Part shown: piece after piece, positions 43,640 through 51,975 of the stretch
Layout: each line of letters begins with the position of its first letter
How positions within the stretch are numbered: the stretch's first letter is position 1
From: Aestuariivivens sediminicola
GTDB lineage: Bacteria; Bacteroidota; Bacteroidia; Flavobacteriales; Flavobacteriaceae
Assembly: GCF_022662015.1 (NCBI RefSeq)
Contig: NZ_JAKMCM010000002.1
Location: forward strand, 1-64,000
Length of the DNA stretch: 64,000 nucleotides
Direction: 5' to 3'
Translations under genes and position numbers: made by a program
The notes under the pieces: model-generated
Told to the model about the DNA's origin: nothing
The model's input: the letters and a program-made list of their open reading frames with translations, nothing else
Databases searched by the model: none

Positions 43640-46228
43640 TTAAGCCGAATTTCTACTCGCATTAATGTTACCGAATAGCGAACGGGTCACAATCTTTTCG
43701 AAAATTTTTAATTCCTCTTCATCTTTAACCTCTGCCTTATTGAGATCCTGGACTTTTTTAAGTGCATACTGCTGTATGGTGAGTAACGGCAATACGATGG
43801 ATTCACGCATCTCAATAGAGGCTTTACCCGAAGGTTCATTCTCCATGAGTTCCTTGTAACCAGTAACCTTTAACAGTAAGCGTTTCGTGGTGAGGTATTC
43901 CTCGTATATAATATTCCAAAATGCACCAAATTCTTCATCCTTCGACATGTATTTTGTAAGGTCGAAAAACGATTTGGTTAAGGACATCATACTATTTTCC
44001 AACAGGGTTTTAAAGAATTTAGAATTCTTATAAAGTTGTTCTACCTTATGGAGTTCGCCGCGATCTTCATAGGCCTTGATCGCAGTCCCTACACCAAAGA
44101 ATCCCGGCACATTTTGTTTTAATTGACTCCAGGATCCCACAAATGGGATAGCCCTTAAATCAGAAAACACTAAGGTATCTGAATTGGATCGTTTGGACGG
44201 TCGACTGCCAATATTGGTTTTAGCATAGTATTTTAAGGTACTCATGTGCTCTAAATAAGGAATGAACTTAGGATGGCTTTTAAAGTTTTTGTAGGCCTGG
44301 TAACTGGTCTCCGCCAGGTCGTTCATTACCGATTTGTCTTCGGGAGACATGGGCATTCTGTTCATTCCGAATCGATTAAAAAGACCGGAACTGATTAACT
44401 GCTCGAGGTTATACTGTGAAGACTCTAAGGTTCCAAAATTAGAACTAATGGTTTGACCCTGAATGGTCAATTGCACTTCTTTATCTTCTATGGTCGGTCC
44501 CAGTGAGGCATAAAAATTATGCGTCTTACCACCACCTCTTGCAGGTGGTCCGCCTCGTCCATCAAAGAATATGGCGGTTATATTGTATTTTCTGGACATC
44601 TCCGTTAGCAACTCTTTGGCTTTGAATATACCCCAGTTCGCCATGAGGTAACCACCGTCTTTTGTGCCGTCCGAAAAGCCTAACATAATGGTCTGCTTAT
44701 TACCACGCTTTTCTACATGGGCCCTATATTGAGGATTGCTATACAGTTGTTCCATAACCTTTGGCGCATTTTCCAAATCAGTAATGGTTTCAAAGAGGGG
44801 AACAACGTCAACGGTTAATTCATCCTTGAAGGCAACCATTTTTAGCATGGCAAATAATTGCATGACATTGAGTGCCGTCTGGTTGTTACTAATGATATAT
44901 CGATTAGCGCCTTTTTCGCCATTGGTGGCTTGAATTTCCTTGATGCACCTGATCGTTTTTAAAGTGTTTGCTACCATTTCATCTTTAAAAACACTTAAAT
45001 CGCCAATATCATCATTGGCCTTGGATAAAATGTCAATTTGTTCTGCTTCAGAAATGTCGTGATAATTTTTCGGGAAGGAGGTACTGCCTTTTTCAATTAA
45101 ATGATTTATCACCGTTGTAAATACGGCATGGTGAATTCTGCTGTCCTGCCTGATATCCAATGTGGCAAAATGGTAACCAAAGATATGTATCCTGTTGATA
45201 AGATTGTTGATCTGGCTTACATACAACGATTGGTGTTCTGCCACGATATGGTTCCGAATATTAAGAAGCTCTTTAAGAAGTTCCTTGGCTGTTGGGGCAT
45301 CTTCCGAGTAGGGGTTCAGGCTGTAATTATAAATTATGGTTTCAAGCTTAATAATGCGTTCTTCAATATTTCTGAAGGTAAGCTTGCGTCTTAAATCCTT
45401 TAAATCCTGGTAATATTTCTTAAGAATGGCCTGTTTTAACTTTTTAGCCACCTTTAACGTGGTATCGGGCTTGACAAACGGATTGCCATCGCGATCTCCA
45501 CCAGGCCAAAACCCGACATTGATAATCTCGTTATGTTTTTTACCATCGTCATATATATTTTGTTGGATATAATTGTAAATTTCACCAAATGAGGCGTAAA
45601 ATACGTTCTCCAAATACCAGATCAAACTGATGGCTTCATCATAGGGCGTGGGTTTTTCTCTTTTGAAAAAGGGCGTTTTCCCTAATTGCCCAAATAAATT
45701 ACTGATATCGGTTATGTTGTTCTCTTTAATGGCTTCCGTCAAGTCTGTTATTATGCCTAATACAGACCCGGGGTAAAATTGCGTGGGATGAGCTGTAAGT
45801 ACGATTCGAACTTTAAACTCCTCTAAATAGGCCTTTAACTCTTCTAATCTGTTTTCGGAATTGGCTGTTTCTTTCAAATTTCTTAGGGTACCCAAGCCTT
45901 CCATATTATTAACAATTGGGAATGCCGCATCTTCGATAGCATCAAATAAAACCACCTGTCGCTCGATGTATTGGATAAAACGAAACAAAAGATTAATCTG
46001 ACTTTGCTTTGTCCGTCTAGCCTGGTATTTTTTAAAAAAAGTATCAACTATGGTAGTCGGGTCATCACCATTGGCAAAACCTTTTTGACACGTTTCATGA
46101 AATAAGGGCAACAAAACTCCGGTTTTTGTTATGGCATCAAAAGGTAAAGTCATAAATATACTGTTGTATATCTGATATTTAGACAATACATTTTGCTTAA
46201 AACGTTTTAATTTCGGCTCTACTGACAT
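43640..46228 (-). CDS. ppc: Phosphoenolpyruvate carboxylase
   Basis: Adds bicarbonate to phosphoenolpyruvate to form oxaloacetate, replenishing the TCA cycle. 862 residues, family length. Catalytic His147 lies in LTAHPTQF. The glycine-rich active-site loop reads FFDGRGGPPARGGG, with Asp where the E. coli enzyme has His (FHGRGG) and a different loop interior. SQYNLEQLISSGLF and the C-terminal SLFGNINASRNSA are also recognisable. This is a divergent Bacteroidota-type enzyme. Bicarbonate from the SulP/carbonic anhydrase module would be its substrate. Confidence 0.93.
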   Translation of the reverse strand: MSVEPKLKRFKQNVLSKYQIYNSIFMTLPFDAITKTGVLLPLFHETCQKGFANGDDPTTIVDTFFKKYQARRTKQSQINLLFRFIQYIERQVVLFDAIEDAAFPIVNNMEGLGTLRNLKETANSENRLEELKAYLEEFKVRIVLTAHPTQFYPGSVLGIITDLTEAIKENNITDISNLFGQLGKTPFFKREKPTPYDEAISLIWYLENVFYASFGEIYNYIQQNIYDDGKKHNEIINVGFWPGGDRDGNPFVKPDTTLKVAKKLKQAILKKYYQDLKDLRRKLTFRNIEERIIKLETIIYNYSLNPYSEDAPTAKELLKELLNIRNHIVAEHQSLYVSQINNLINRIHIFGYHFATLDIRQDSRIHHAVFTTVINHLIEKGSTSFPKNYHDISEAEQIDILSKANDDIGDLSVFKDEMVANTLKTIRCIKEIQATNGEKGANRYIISNNQTALNVMQLFAMLKMVAFKDELTVDVVPLFETITDLENAPKVMEQLYSNPQYRAHVEKRGNKQTIMLGFSDGTKDGGYLMANWGIFKAKELLTEMSRKYNITAIFFDGRGGPPARGGGKTHNFYASLGPTIEDKEVQLTIQGQTISSNFGTLESSQYNLEQLISSGLFNRFGMNRMPMSPEDKSVMNDLAETSYQAYKNFKSHPKFIPYLEHMSTLKYYAKTNIGSRPSKRSNSDTLVFSDLRAIPFVGSWSQLKQNVPGFFGVGTAIKAYEDRGELHKVEQLYKNSKFFKTLLENSMMSLTKSFFDLTKYMSKDEEFGAFWNIIYEEYLTTKRLLLKVTGYKELMENEPSGKASIEMRESIVLPLLTIQQYALKKVQDLNKAEVKDEEELKIFEKIVTRSLFGNINASRNSA

Positions 46229-46588
46229 GGTAACAAACTAATATGAATTAACTATAAAAGTAATGAAGCTATAACTAACGAGCCTAATTATAAAAAATAT
46301 TTATTGATTTTTTGCGATTCATCGATTCTCATTGTGAATAATTTAAAAAAACAATTGCAAATTATGAACTTTTTAATGTTGCGGCGGAAAGTGGTAGAGA
46401 ATTTAAGGATGTCCAAACGATACGAATAATATTTAAGATATTTCTCAAGAAAGGCGACATTTCGAGAATGCGATTTTATGAATTTAGTAAGGACAATAAG
46501 GGACTTATTTCAATATAGATAATTGCAAATAAAAACCGAGACCATTGGTATAGTCTCGGTTATCAAGTCTGTTATTTCCGGTATTATG
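46229..46588. other. 360-bp gap between ppc and ssb
   Basis: It contains the ssb terminator at 46534-46561 and a plus-strand frame without a start codon, open from 46342 to a stop at 46516-46518, with protein-like composition (YELFNVAAESGREFKDV). That frame may be a gene remnant or chance. Nothing else was recognised. Confidence 0.4.
46534..46561 (-). terminator. Intrinsic terminator after ssb
   Basis: AACCGAGAC (46534-46542) and GTCTCGGTT (46553-46561) form a 9-bp stem; the minus strand continues TTTATTTG. It lies 28 bp downstream of the ssb stop. Confidence 0.85.
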
Positions 46589-46921
46589 TTATTTGCCTAA
46601 CATAAGCAATTCATTACAGACCACTTCAGTAATATAACGTTTATTACCTTCTTTATCATCATAACTGCGTGATGTCAGCTTTCCCTCAATGGCCACTTCT
46701 TTTCCTTTGGTGACATATTTTTCAATGATCTCTGCCGTTTTTCCCCATGCGACGATGTTATGCCATTGGGTGTCCGTAATTTTTTCACCTTTAGCATTGG
46801 TGTAGCTTTCATTTGTGGCAATATTAAATTTTGCCAATGTCTTTCCCGATTCCAGATTAATGATTTCGGGATCGTTTCCTAAGTTACCAATCAACTGTAC
46901 TTTGTTTCTAAGTGTACTCAT
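46589..46921 (-). CDS. ssb: Single-stranded DNA-binding protein, short form
   Basis: 110 residues: MSTLRNKVQLIGNLGNDPEIINLESGKTLAKFNIATNESYTNAKGEK, then DTQWHNIVAWGKTAEIIEKYVTKGKEVAIEGKLTSRSYDDKEGNKRY. This is an OB-fold SSB that ends soon after the fold and lacks the acidic DDDLPF-type tail that recruits partners. Many Bacteroidota carry such short SSB paralogues beside a full-length one, so it may be accessory rather than the replicative SSB. Confidence 0.92.
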   Translation of the reverse strand: MSTLRNKVQLIGNLGNDPEIINLESGKTLAKFNIATNESYTNAKGEKITDTQWHNIVAWGKTAEIIEKYVTKGKEVAIEGKLTSRSYDDKEGNKRYITEVVCNELLMLGK

Positions 46922-47395
46922 AATTTTTAAATTTTATAGTCTGCTAAAGACAGACCAATTAAACAGTTAATACTATCGAATCTCCAGTGATTCAACGCTG
47001 CAAATATGGCATAGATGGTATGTTTTAATCGTATGTTATCTGCTTAAATTCGTTTGTAAGAGTTTGTAGTCGTTTGTAAACGACTAAAGAAGTGGGGTTG
47101 AAAAAATATTGATACTCAGGTTCTCAGGAGCAGCTCTGACTTGCTTGACATTGCTTTAGTGCTTTAATAACATAATAAGCAATGCAGTGCTTAATATTAA
47201 GATTTTGATATATTAATTGCGTATGCAGTGGGATGTTATTAACACCACATTGAAGGAAGATGCTTTATACTGGAGATGCACTTCATGCTAAAATTACATG
47301 CAGGAGGAATCGTATTTGGACTATTTTGCTATAAAAACCCTATTTTTAACATGGCTAAAAGATGAGGTCTAACGGAATTAAAAAGGCTCTTCACT
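46922..47395. other. 470-bp gap upstream of ssb and DinB genes
   Basis: Contains three GTTTGTA repeats at exact 10-bp spacing (47052-47078) and, overlapping them, an inverted repeat AGTCGTTT-GT-AAACGACT (47068-47085). A near-consensus promoter box for ssb (CATATTTG on the minus strand) lies near 47000. The remainder (47100-47390) shows no gene or RNA family I recognise. Confidence 0.5.
47052..47085. repeat. Triple 10-bp-phased GTTTGTA repeat with overlapping dyad
   Basis: GTTTGTA starts at 47052, 47062 and 47072, placing each copy on the same face of the helix. The last copy is part of a perfect 8-bp dyad (47068-47075 and 47078-47085). The layout suits cooperative binding of a regulator. Confidence 0.5.
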
Positions 47396-47905
47396 GTGAA
47401 AATTGAAAATATTATCGATCAACTGGAACACAACAAAAGTTGTTTCCGAGGCCTGTTTGAAGACAAATCTGAGGAAATGTATTTGTATCGTCCTCAGGAA
47501 AACAAGTGGTGTTTGTTGGAAATAGCCTGCCATTTGTTAGATGAAGAAAAAGAAGATTTTAGGGCACGCATTAAGTATATTTTTGATCACCCTGATTATG
47601 ACATGCCCTCCATTAATCCACCGGCCTGGGTAACCGAACGAAACTATATATCTCGAGATTTTCAAATTGTTGTTTCATTATTTTTGGAGGAGCGTGAGAA
47701 ATCTGTGGCATGGTTGAGAGATAGGGTACATGCCAATTGGGAGGACCAAATCAATCATCCGAAATTAGGGGTCATGTCGGCGAAATTATTCCTTAATAAT
47801 TGGTTGGCACATGATTATTTGCACATGCGGCAAATATTAAGACTGCATTATGCGTTTTTAAAGGATCAAAGTGGACTTAACCTCGATTACGCGGGTAATT
47901 GGTAA
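47396..47905 (+). CDS. DinB family protein
   Basis: 169 residues from a GTG start. A four-helix bundle with a predicted metal site: His in EIACHLLDEE and the two His of LAHDYLHMRQI are the three expected ligands. RPQENKWCLLEIACHL is the typical DinB/YfiT opening. Members include thiol transferases (bacillithiol, mycothiol and others) and uncharacterised hydrolases; the thiol or substrate here is unknown. It precedes the zinc-ribbon gene closely. Confidence 0.85.
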   Translation: MKIENIIDQLEHNKSCFRGLFEDKSEEMYLYRPQENKWCLLEIACHLLDEEKEDFRARIKYIFDHPDYDMPSINPPAWVTERNYISRDFQIVVSLFLEEREKSVAWLRDRVHANWEDQINHPKLGVMSAKLFLNNWLAHDYLHMRQILRLHYAFLKDQSGLNLDYAGNW

Positions 47906-47916
47906 AGCATATATCT

Positions 47917-48267
47917 ATGGAAAAAACCTGTTTAGAATGTGGGAATAAAATTTTTGGTAGAAGCGATAAAAAATTCTGTGATGACGCGTGCAGAAATGCC
48001 TATAACAATCGCGTGAACAAGGACAGTAAAAACCTGATACGAAACACCAATAACAGATTACGTAAAAATTACCGGATACTGGAAGCGCTGAATCCTAAAC
48101 ATAAAACAAAGGCATCGAAATCTAAACTTCTTGAAGCAGGTTTTGATTTTAATTTTTTCACAAGCATTTACACCACCAAAGCCGGTGCTGTTTATTACTT
48201 TGTCTATGACCAGGGCTATTTACCTTTGGAAGGTGATTATTTTGCTTTGGTGAAGAGGGACAGGTGA
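47917..48267 (+). CDS. Small zinc-ribbon protein (hypothetical)
   Basis: 116 residues from ATG 47917; an in-frame start at 47899 would overlap the DinB gene by 7 bp. The N-terminus has a four-cysteine zinc ribbon (CLECGNKIFGRSDKKFCDDAC) with a FGRSDKKFC core, a basic helix rich in Asn/Lys/Arg (NRVNKDSKNLIRNTNNRLRKNY) and a C-terminal domain ending GDYFALVKRDR. I recall similar proteins in other flavobacteria; a nucleic-acid-binding role is plausible but unproven. Confidence 0.75.
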   Translation: MEKTCLECGNKIFGRSDKKFCDDACRNAYNNRVNKDSKNLIRNTNNRLRKNYRILEALNPKHKTKASKSKLLEAGFDFNFFTSIYTTKAGAVYYFVYDQGYLPLEGDYFALVKRDR

Positions 48268-48274
48268 AACAATA

Positions 48275-48742
48275 CTATTTCCACCAATTCTGACCTTTTA
48301 GTTTCATAGCTGCCTTAAGGACATCCTTTTGACTGATCTGTCCAACCAATTTACCATTTTCCACAATAGGAAAACGACGCCGTTTGGCCTTCAAGAACTT
48401 ATTGGCAGCATCAAATATATTCATATTCCCATCTATGGTTTCCACATTGGCCGCCATATGTTTTTCAATCGTTTTGTCCTGCATCGGCATATTGTAATAT
48501 CTGCTCTCACTGATCTGTTTGATGCAATCCCCTTCAGAAATAATACCGATCAATTCATTTTTATCATTCACCACGGGGCCCCCTGAAATACGATGTTTTA
48601 TAAGGGTTTGCATAACGCTTTCAATAGTCTGGTCCGGTTTGAACTTAATTAAATTACGAGTCATGTAATCACTAACTTTTAAAGGTATGTCGTTAGCTGT
48701 GTTATTCTGCCTGCGCGCTCCGATAAAACTTTTTATCCCCAT
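48275..48742 (-). CDS. CBS-domain protein
   Basis: 155 residues from ATG 48742 (MGIKSFIGARRQNN), the typical start of this family; the frame is open to 48826, but that part is AT-rich promoter-like sequence overlapping the divergent gene's control region. Two CBS motifs follow: VSDYMTRNLIKFKPDQTIESVMQTL...GIISEGDCIKQ and the second ending GQISQKDVLKAAM. CBS pairs bind adenosyl nucleotides and usually regulate an attached or partner protein; none is fused here. Confidence 0.87.
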   Translation of the reverse strand: MGIKSFIGARRQNNTANDIPLKVSDYMTRNLIKFKPDQTIESVMQTLIKHRISGGPVVNDKNELIGIISEGDCIKQISESRYYNMPMQDKTIEKHMAANVETIDGNMNIFDAANKFLKAKRRRFPIVENGKLVGQISQKDVLKAAMKLKGQNWWK

Positions 48743-48832
48743 AATTTCTAATTTTAAGAATTTTAAATGTAAATATTTTTTTTGATTTTTCCTATTGTAT
48801 ACCTTTATAGGATAACCATTTTCCATTAAGCT

Positions 48833-51115
48833 ATGATTAAAAAAGGCATGGCCATAGTGCTCTTAATAGCGATTGTGTTTTGGAGTTTTTCCGCTCTAAT
48901 TCCCAGTGAGATATCCTCTATAGACGTTCCCGAAACGCAATTTTCAAGCCACAGGGCATTGATCCATCTGAAGGCCATTTCTAAGGCACCACATTATTTA
49001 GGGAGTGAAGAACATGACAGGGTAAGGAATTATATAATGAATCAATTACAGGATTTAGGATTAACTACCCAAATTCAGGAAGGTTGGTCTTTGGATGCAT
49101 CTGGAAACCTGGCCAAACCCAGGAATATTGTGGCACGATTAAAAGGAAGTGATGGGGGGAAGGCACTTTTATTGTCGACGCATTACGATACCGATCCGTC
49201 GTCAGCTATCGGAGCAAGCGATGCCGGTTCCGGGATTGTAACCATTCTAGAGGGCCTGAGAGCATTTTTAAGTTCGGGCATAAAACCCAAAAATGATATT
49301 ATCGTATTGATTACCGATGCGGAAGAGTTGGGGTTGAACGGAGCTCATCTTTTTGTAAACCGACACGAATGGGCCAAAGACGTTCAAGTGGTTCTAAATT
49401 TAGAAGCCAGAGGCAGTGGCGGTCCTGGAATTATGTTTATTGAAACCAATCAGGGTAATGCCAAGTTGATTCAAGGTTTTAAGGCGGCCAAACCCGCTTA
49501 CCCTTTGGGGAATTCATTGTTTTACAGCATCTATAAAATTTTACCTAATGATACCGATTTAACTGTTTTTAGAGAGCATGCAGACATCAGTGGATTTAAT
49601 TTTGCCTTTATCGACGATCATTTTGATTATCATACGGAACTGGATAATTACAACAGGTTAGACCGAAGTTCCCTGGAGCATCAAGGGACGTATATGATGG
49701 CGATGCTGAATTATTTTACCCAGGCCAATTTAGAGGATTTGGAAAGCCCATACGATGAGGTCTATTTTAATATGCCCATATTTAATACCATGGTGGTCTA
49801 TCCTTTTTCATGGATTGTCCCTATGCTGATTTTAGCAATTCTTGCATTTATATGGGTGTTGCGCTATGGGTTTCGTCATAAAGTACTCCATCTCAAGGCC
49901 ATTGGCGAGGGTGCTTTATCCTTTTTTGTTGCCATGATCCTGGCAGGTCTCGTTGGATATTTCGCATGGCCGGCCCTGAAATTGGTATATCCTCAATACA
50001 ATGAAATACTCCAGGGATTCACCTATAATGGCCATGACTATATTGCGGCATTCATCGCGCTAACCATCGCTATCTGTTGTTTTGCATATCATGGAACCTA
50101 TAGTAAAGCGAGTACCGGAAATTTACTGGTCATACCCATTGCAGTGTGGCTCCTGTTGTGTACTGGTCTTGCCGTTAAATTAAAAGGCGCAAGTTTTTTT
50201 ATTATCCCCGTGTATTTCGCCATATTAAGTCTGTTTGTTGTTATCAGGCAGAAAGCGCCTGATATCTTCCTTTTGGTATTACTCAGCGTTCCGCTGTTAA
50301 CCATAATTGGTCCATTTGTGCAAATGTTTCCTGTTGGACTCGGTTTGAAAATGTTAATCAGCAGCACCCTGTTTGTAGTTTTAATGTTTAGTTTACTCAT
50401 TGCGGTTTTTGGAACATTCAAACATAAAAGGAGGTGGGGTTACCTTTTTGTATTCTTAGCAGGATATTTTCTTATTTCTGCGCACGGACATTCCGATTAT
50501 TCTTCAGAACGTCCCAAACCCAATAGTTTATTGTATGTCTTTGATGCGGATGATAGCACCGCCGTATGGGCAACTTATGATAAAATTTTAGATGGTTTCA
50601 CCACACCTTTTCTTGGTGAAAACCCCAATGATAAGTCATCGTTAAACCGTTATGTTATCGATAGTAAGTACCATACGGGATTTACCTTTACAAGGGAAGC
50701 CCCAATTCAGCATTTAGACCAATTCAAATACCAAAAAGAACGAGATACCATTATTGAGGGAATCCGCCATATTAAGATGACCCTAACACCTCGAAGACCA
50801 GTGAACAGGATCGAATTATTTTCAGATGCAGCACATACGTTTAAAACAATTCAAGTAAATGGGATGCCTCTTAAAAGGGAAAATAGCACAAAACGGCAAA
50901 GGCTGTTAACTTATTATGTTTCGGATCAGGATCCCCTGGTATTGGAGTTTGAAATGCCTGAGGGTGAAAAATCGAGCTTTACCATTTATGAGGCTTCTTA
51001 CGATTTGTTGACGCATCATGCTTTCGATATACCTGCCAGATCTGACCATATGATTCCTAAACCTTTTGTTTTAAATGATGCTATTGTCGTTAGAAAAACG
51101 ATTACCATAGATTGA
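48833..51115 (+). CDS. M28 family membrane aminopeptidase
   Basis: 760 residues. An N-terminal helix anchors a zinc peptidase domain (about 40-300): LSTHYDTDPSSAIGASDAGSG gives His117 and Asp130, DAEELGLNGAH gives the catalytic and metal Glu near 164-165, and FDYHTELDN gives the last His. About eight further helices (about 325-560) and a C-terminal beta-rich part follow. The catalytic domain should face the periplasm. A near-consensus box TACCTTTA lies 25 bp before the ATG. Confidence 0.9.
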   Translation: MIKKGMAIVLLIAIVFWSFSALIPSEISSIDVPETQFSSHRALIHLKAISKAPHYLGSEEHDRVRNYIMNQLQDLGLTTQIQEGWSLDASGNLAKPRNIVARLKGSDGGKALLLSTHYDTDPSSAIGASDAGSGIVTILEGLRAFLSSGIKPKNDIIVLITDAEELGLNGAHLFVNRHEWAKDVQVVLNLEARGSGGPGIMFIETNQGNAKLIQGFKAAKPAYPLGNSLFYSIYKILPNDTDLTVFREHADISGFNFAFIDDHFDYHTELDNYNRLDRSSLEHQGTYMMAMLNYFTQANLEDLESPYDEVYFNMPIFNTMVVYPFSWIVPMLILAILAFIWVLRYGFRHKVLHLKAIGEGALSFFVAMILAGLVGYFAWPALKLVYPQYNEILQGFTYNGHDYIAAFIALTIAICCFAYHGTYSKASTGNLLVIPIAVWLLLCTGLAVKLKGASFFIIPVYFAILSLFVVIRQKAPDIFLLVLLSVPLLTIIGPFVQMFPVGLGLKMLISSTLFVVLMFSLLIAVFGTFKHKRRWGYLFVFLAGYFLISAHGHSDYSSERPKPNSLLYVFDADDSTAVWATYDKILDGFTTPFLGENPNDKSSLNRYVIDSKYHTGFTFTREAPIQHLDQFKYQKERDTIIEGIRHIKMTLTPRRPVNRIELFSDAAHTFKTIQVNGMPLKRENSTKRQRLLTYYVSDQDPLVLEFEMPEGEKSSFTIYEASYDLLTHHAFDIPARSDHMIPKPFVLNDAIVVRKTITID

Positions 51116-51190
51116 AAAATAATTAGCATAGTTTTATGATTTAAAAAGCTAAATTTTTTTAGTTTTAGCAAAATTTTAAAAACAGTAGAG

Positions 51191-51919
51191 ATGAAGCGAT
51201 TTTTGATGTTGATTTTAATCCTCGGAGTCACCAGTTTAAGTGCTCAGGAAAACCCCTTGATTAAACATTTTGAAGCCTATTACACCCAAATGAAGGCTCA
51301 AGGCGATATCCAAGGTATAATTAATGCTATGACACATTTAAATGTCATTGCCCCATCCCAGGCCAGAAAGGATACCCTGGCCTATATTTATATGAGTGAA
51401 GGACAACATGTTCAGGCATTGAACACCATAGGTTATGATAAAGTGGCAACGGATTCTGATATCGCAGTTGAGGTCAAGGCGATTGCCCTTAAAGCTGTAA
51501 AGCAACCGCAATTGGCCGTTGGTCATTTTGAAGAGTTATTTAAGCGAGATCCGAATACCTTAGTCGCCTATGAATTAGCCGAGCTCAACTTACAGTTGAA
51601 AAACCTATCCGATGCCGAAAAGCATATCAATTATGGGTTGAATAATGCCAAACCTGAAGAAAACAAGGCGTTTTATGAGACGCAAAATCCCTATCAGGTG
51701 CCTCTAAAATCGGCCTTTATGTATCTAAATGCCTTGCTGACTTACAATAAAGATCCCAAAGCCAATATCGATGCTGCGGTTGATATTTTGGATGCCACTT
51801 TAAAAACGGCGCCCAATTTTAATTTGGTGAATATCAGTAAGAATGAACTTTTAAGACAGAAGCAGGTGCTTCAGGCGCAGGCAGCACAACAGCAGCAACA
51901 GCAAGAGCCCAAGAACTAA
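51191..51919 (+). CDS. Tetratricopeptide-like exported protein
   Basis: 242 residues. A signal peptide (MKRFLMLILILGVTSLSAQE) is followed by helical repeats: TLAYIYMSEGQHVQALNTIGYD, AVGHFEELFKRDPNTLVAYELAELNLQLKNLSDAEKHINYGL. The protein ends in a glutamine-rich tail (QAQAAQQQQQQEPKN). Probably a periplasmic protein-binding scaffold of unknown partner. It is followed by a terminator shared with the convergent BNR protein gene. Confidence 0.8.
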   Translation: MKRFLMLILILGVTSLSAQENPLIKHFEAYYTQMKAQGDIQGIINAMTHLNVIAPSQARKDTLAYIYMSEGQHVQALNTIGYDKVATDSDIAVEVKAIALKAVKQPQLAVGHFEELFKRDPNTLVAYELAELNLQLKNLSDAEKHINYGLNNAKPEENKAFYETQNPYQVPLKSAFMYLNALLTYNKDPKANIDAAVDILDATLKTAPNFNLVNISKNELLRQKQVLQAQAAQQQQQQEPKN

Positions 51920-51940
51920 TTATATCAAGTTAGACATATA

Positions 51941-51974
51941 AAAGGGGTGTTTGTTTTCACAACGAACACCCTTT
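51941..51974. terminator. Bidirectional terminator between TPR and BNR-protein genes
   Basis: AAAGGGGTGTTTGTT (51941-51955) and AACGAACACCCTTT (51961-51974) pair with one bulged base and one wobble. A- and T-rich flanks are present on both sides, between two convergent genes. Confidence 0.8.
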
Positions 51975-51975
51975 A

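Noticed and set aside
47052-47085. Possible CRISPR-like short repeats
   Set aside because: Units are only 7 bp with 3-bp spacers; they fit operator repeats, not a repeat-spacer array, and no cas gene is present.
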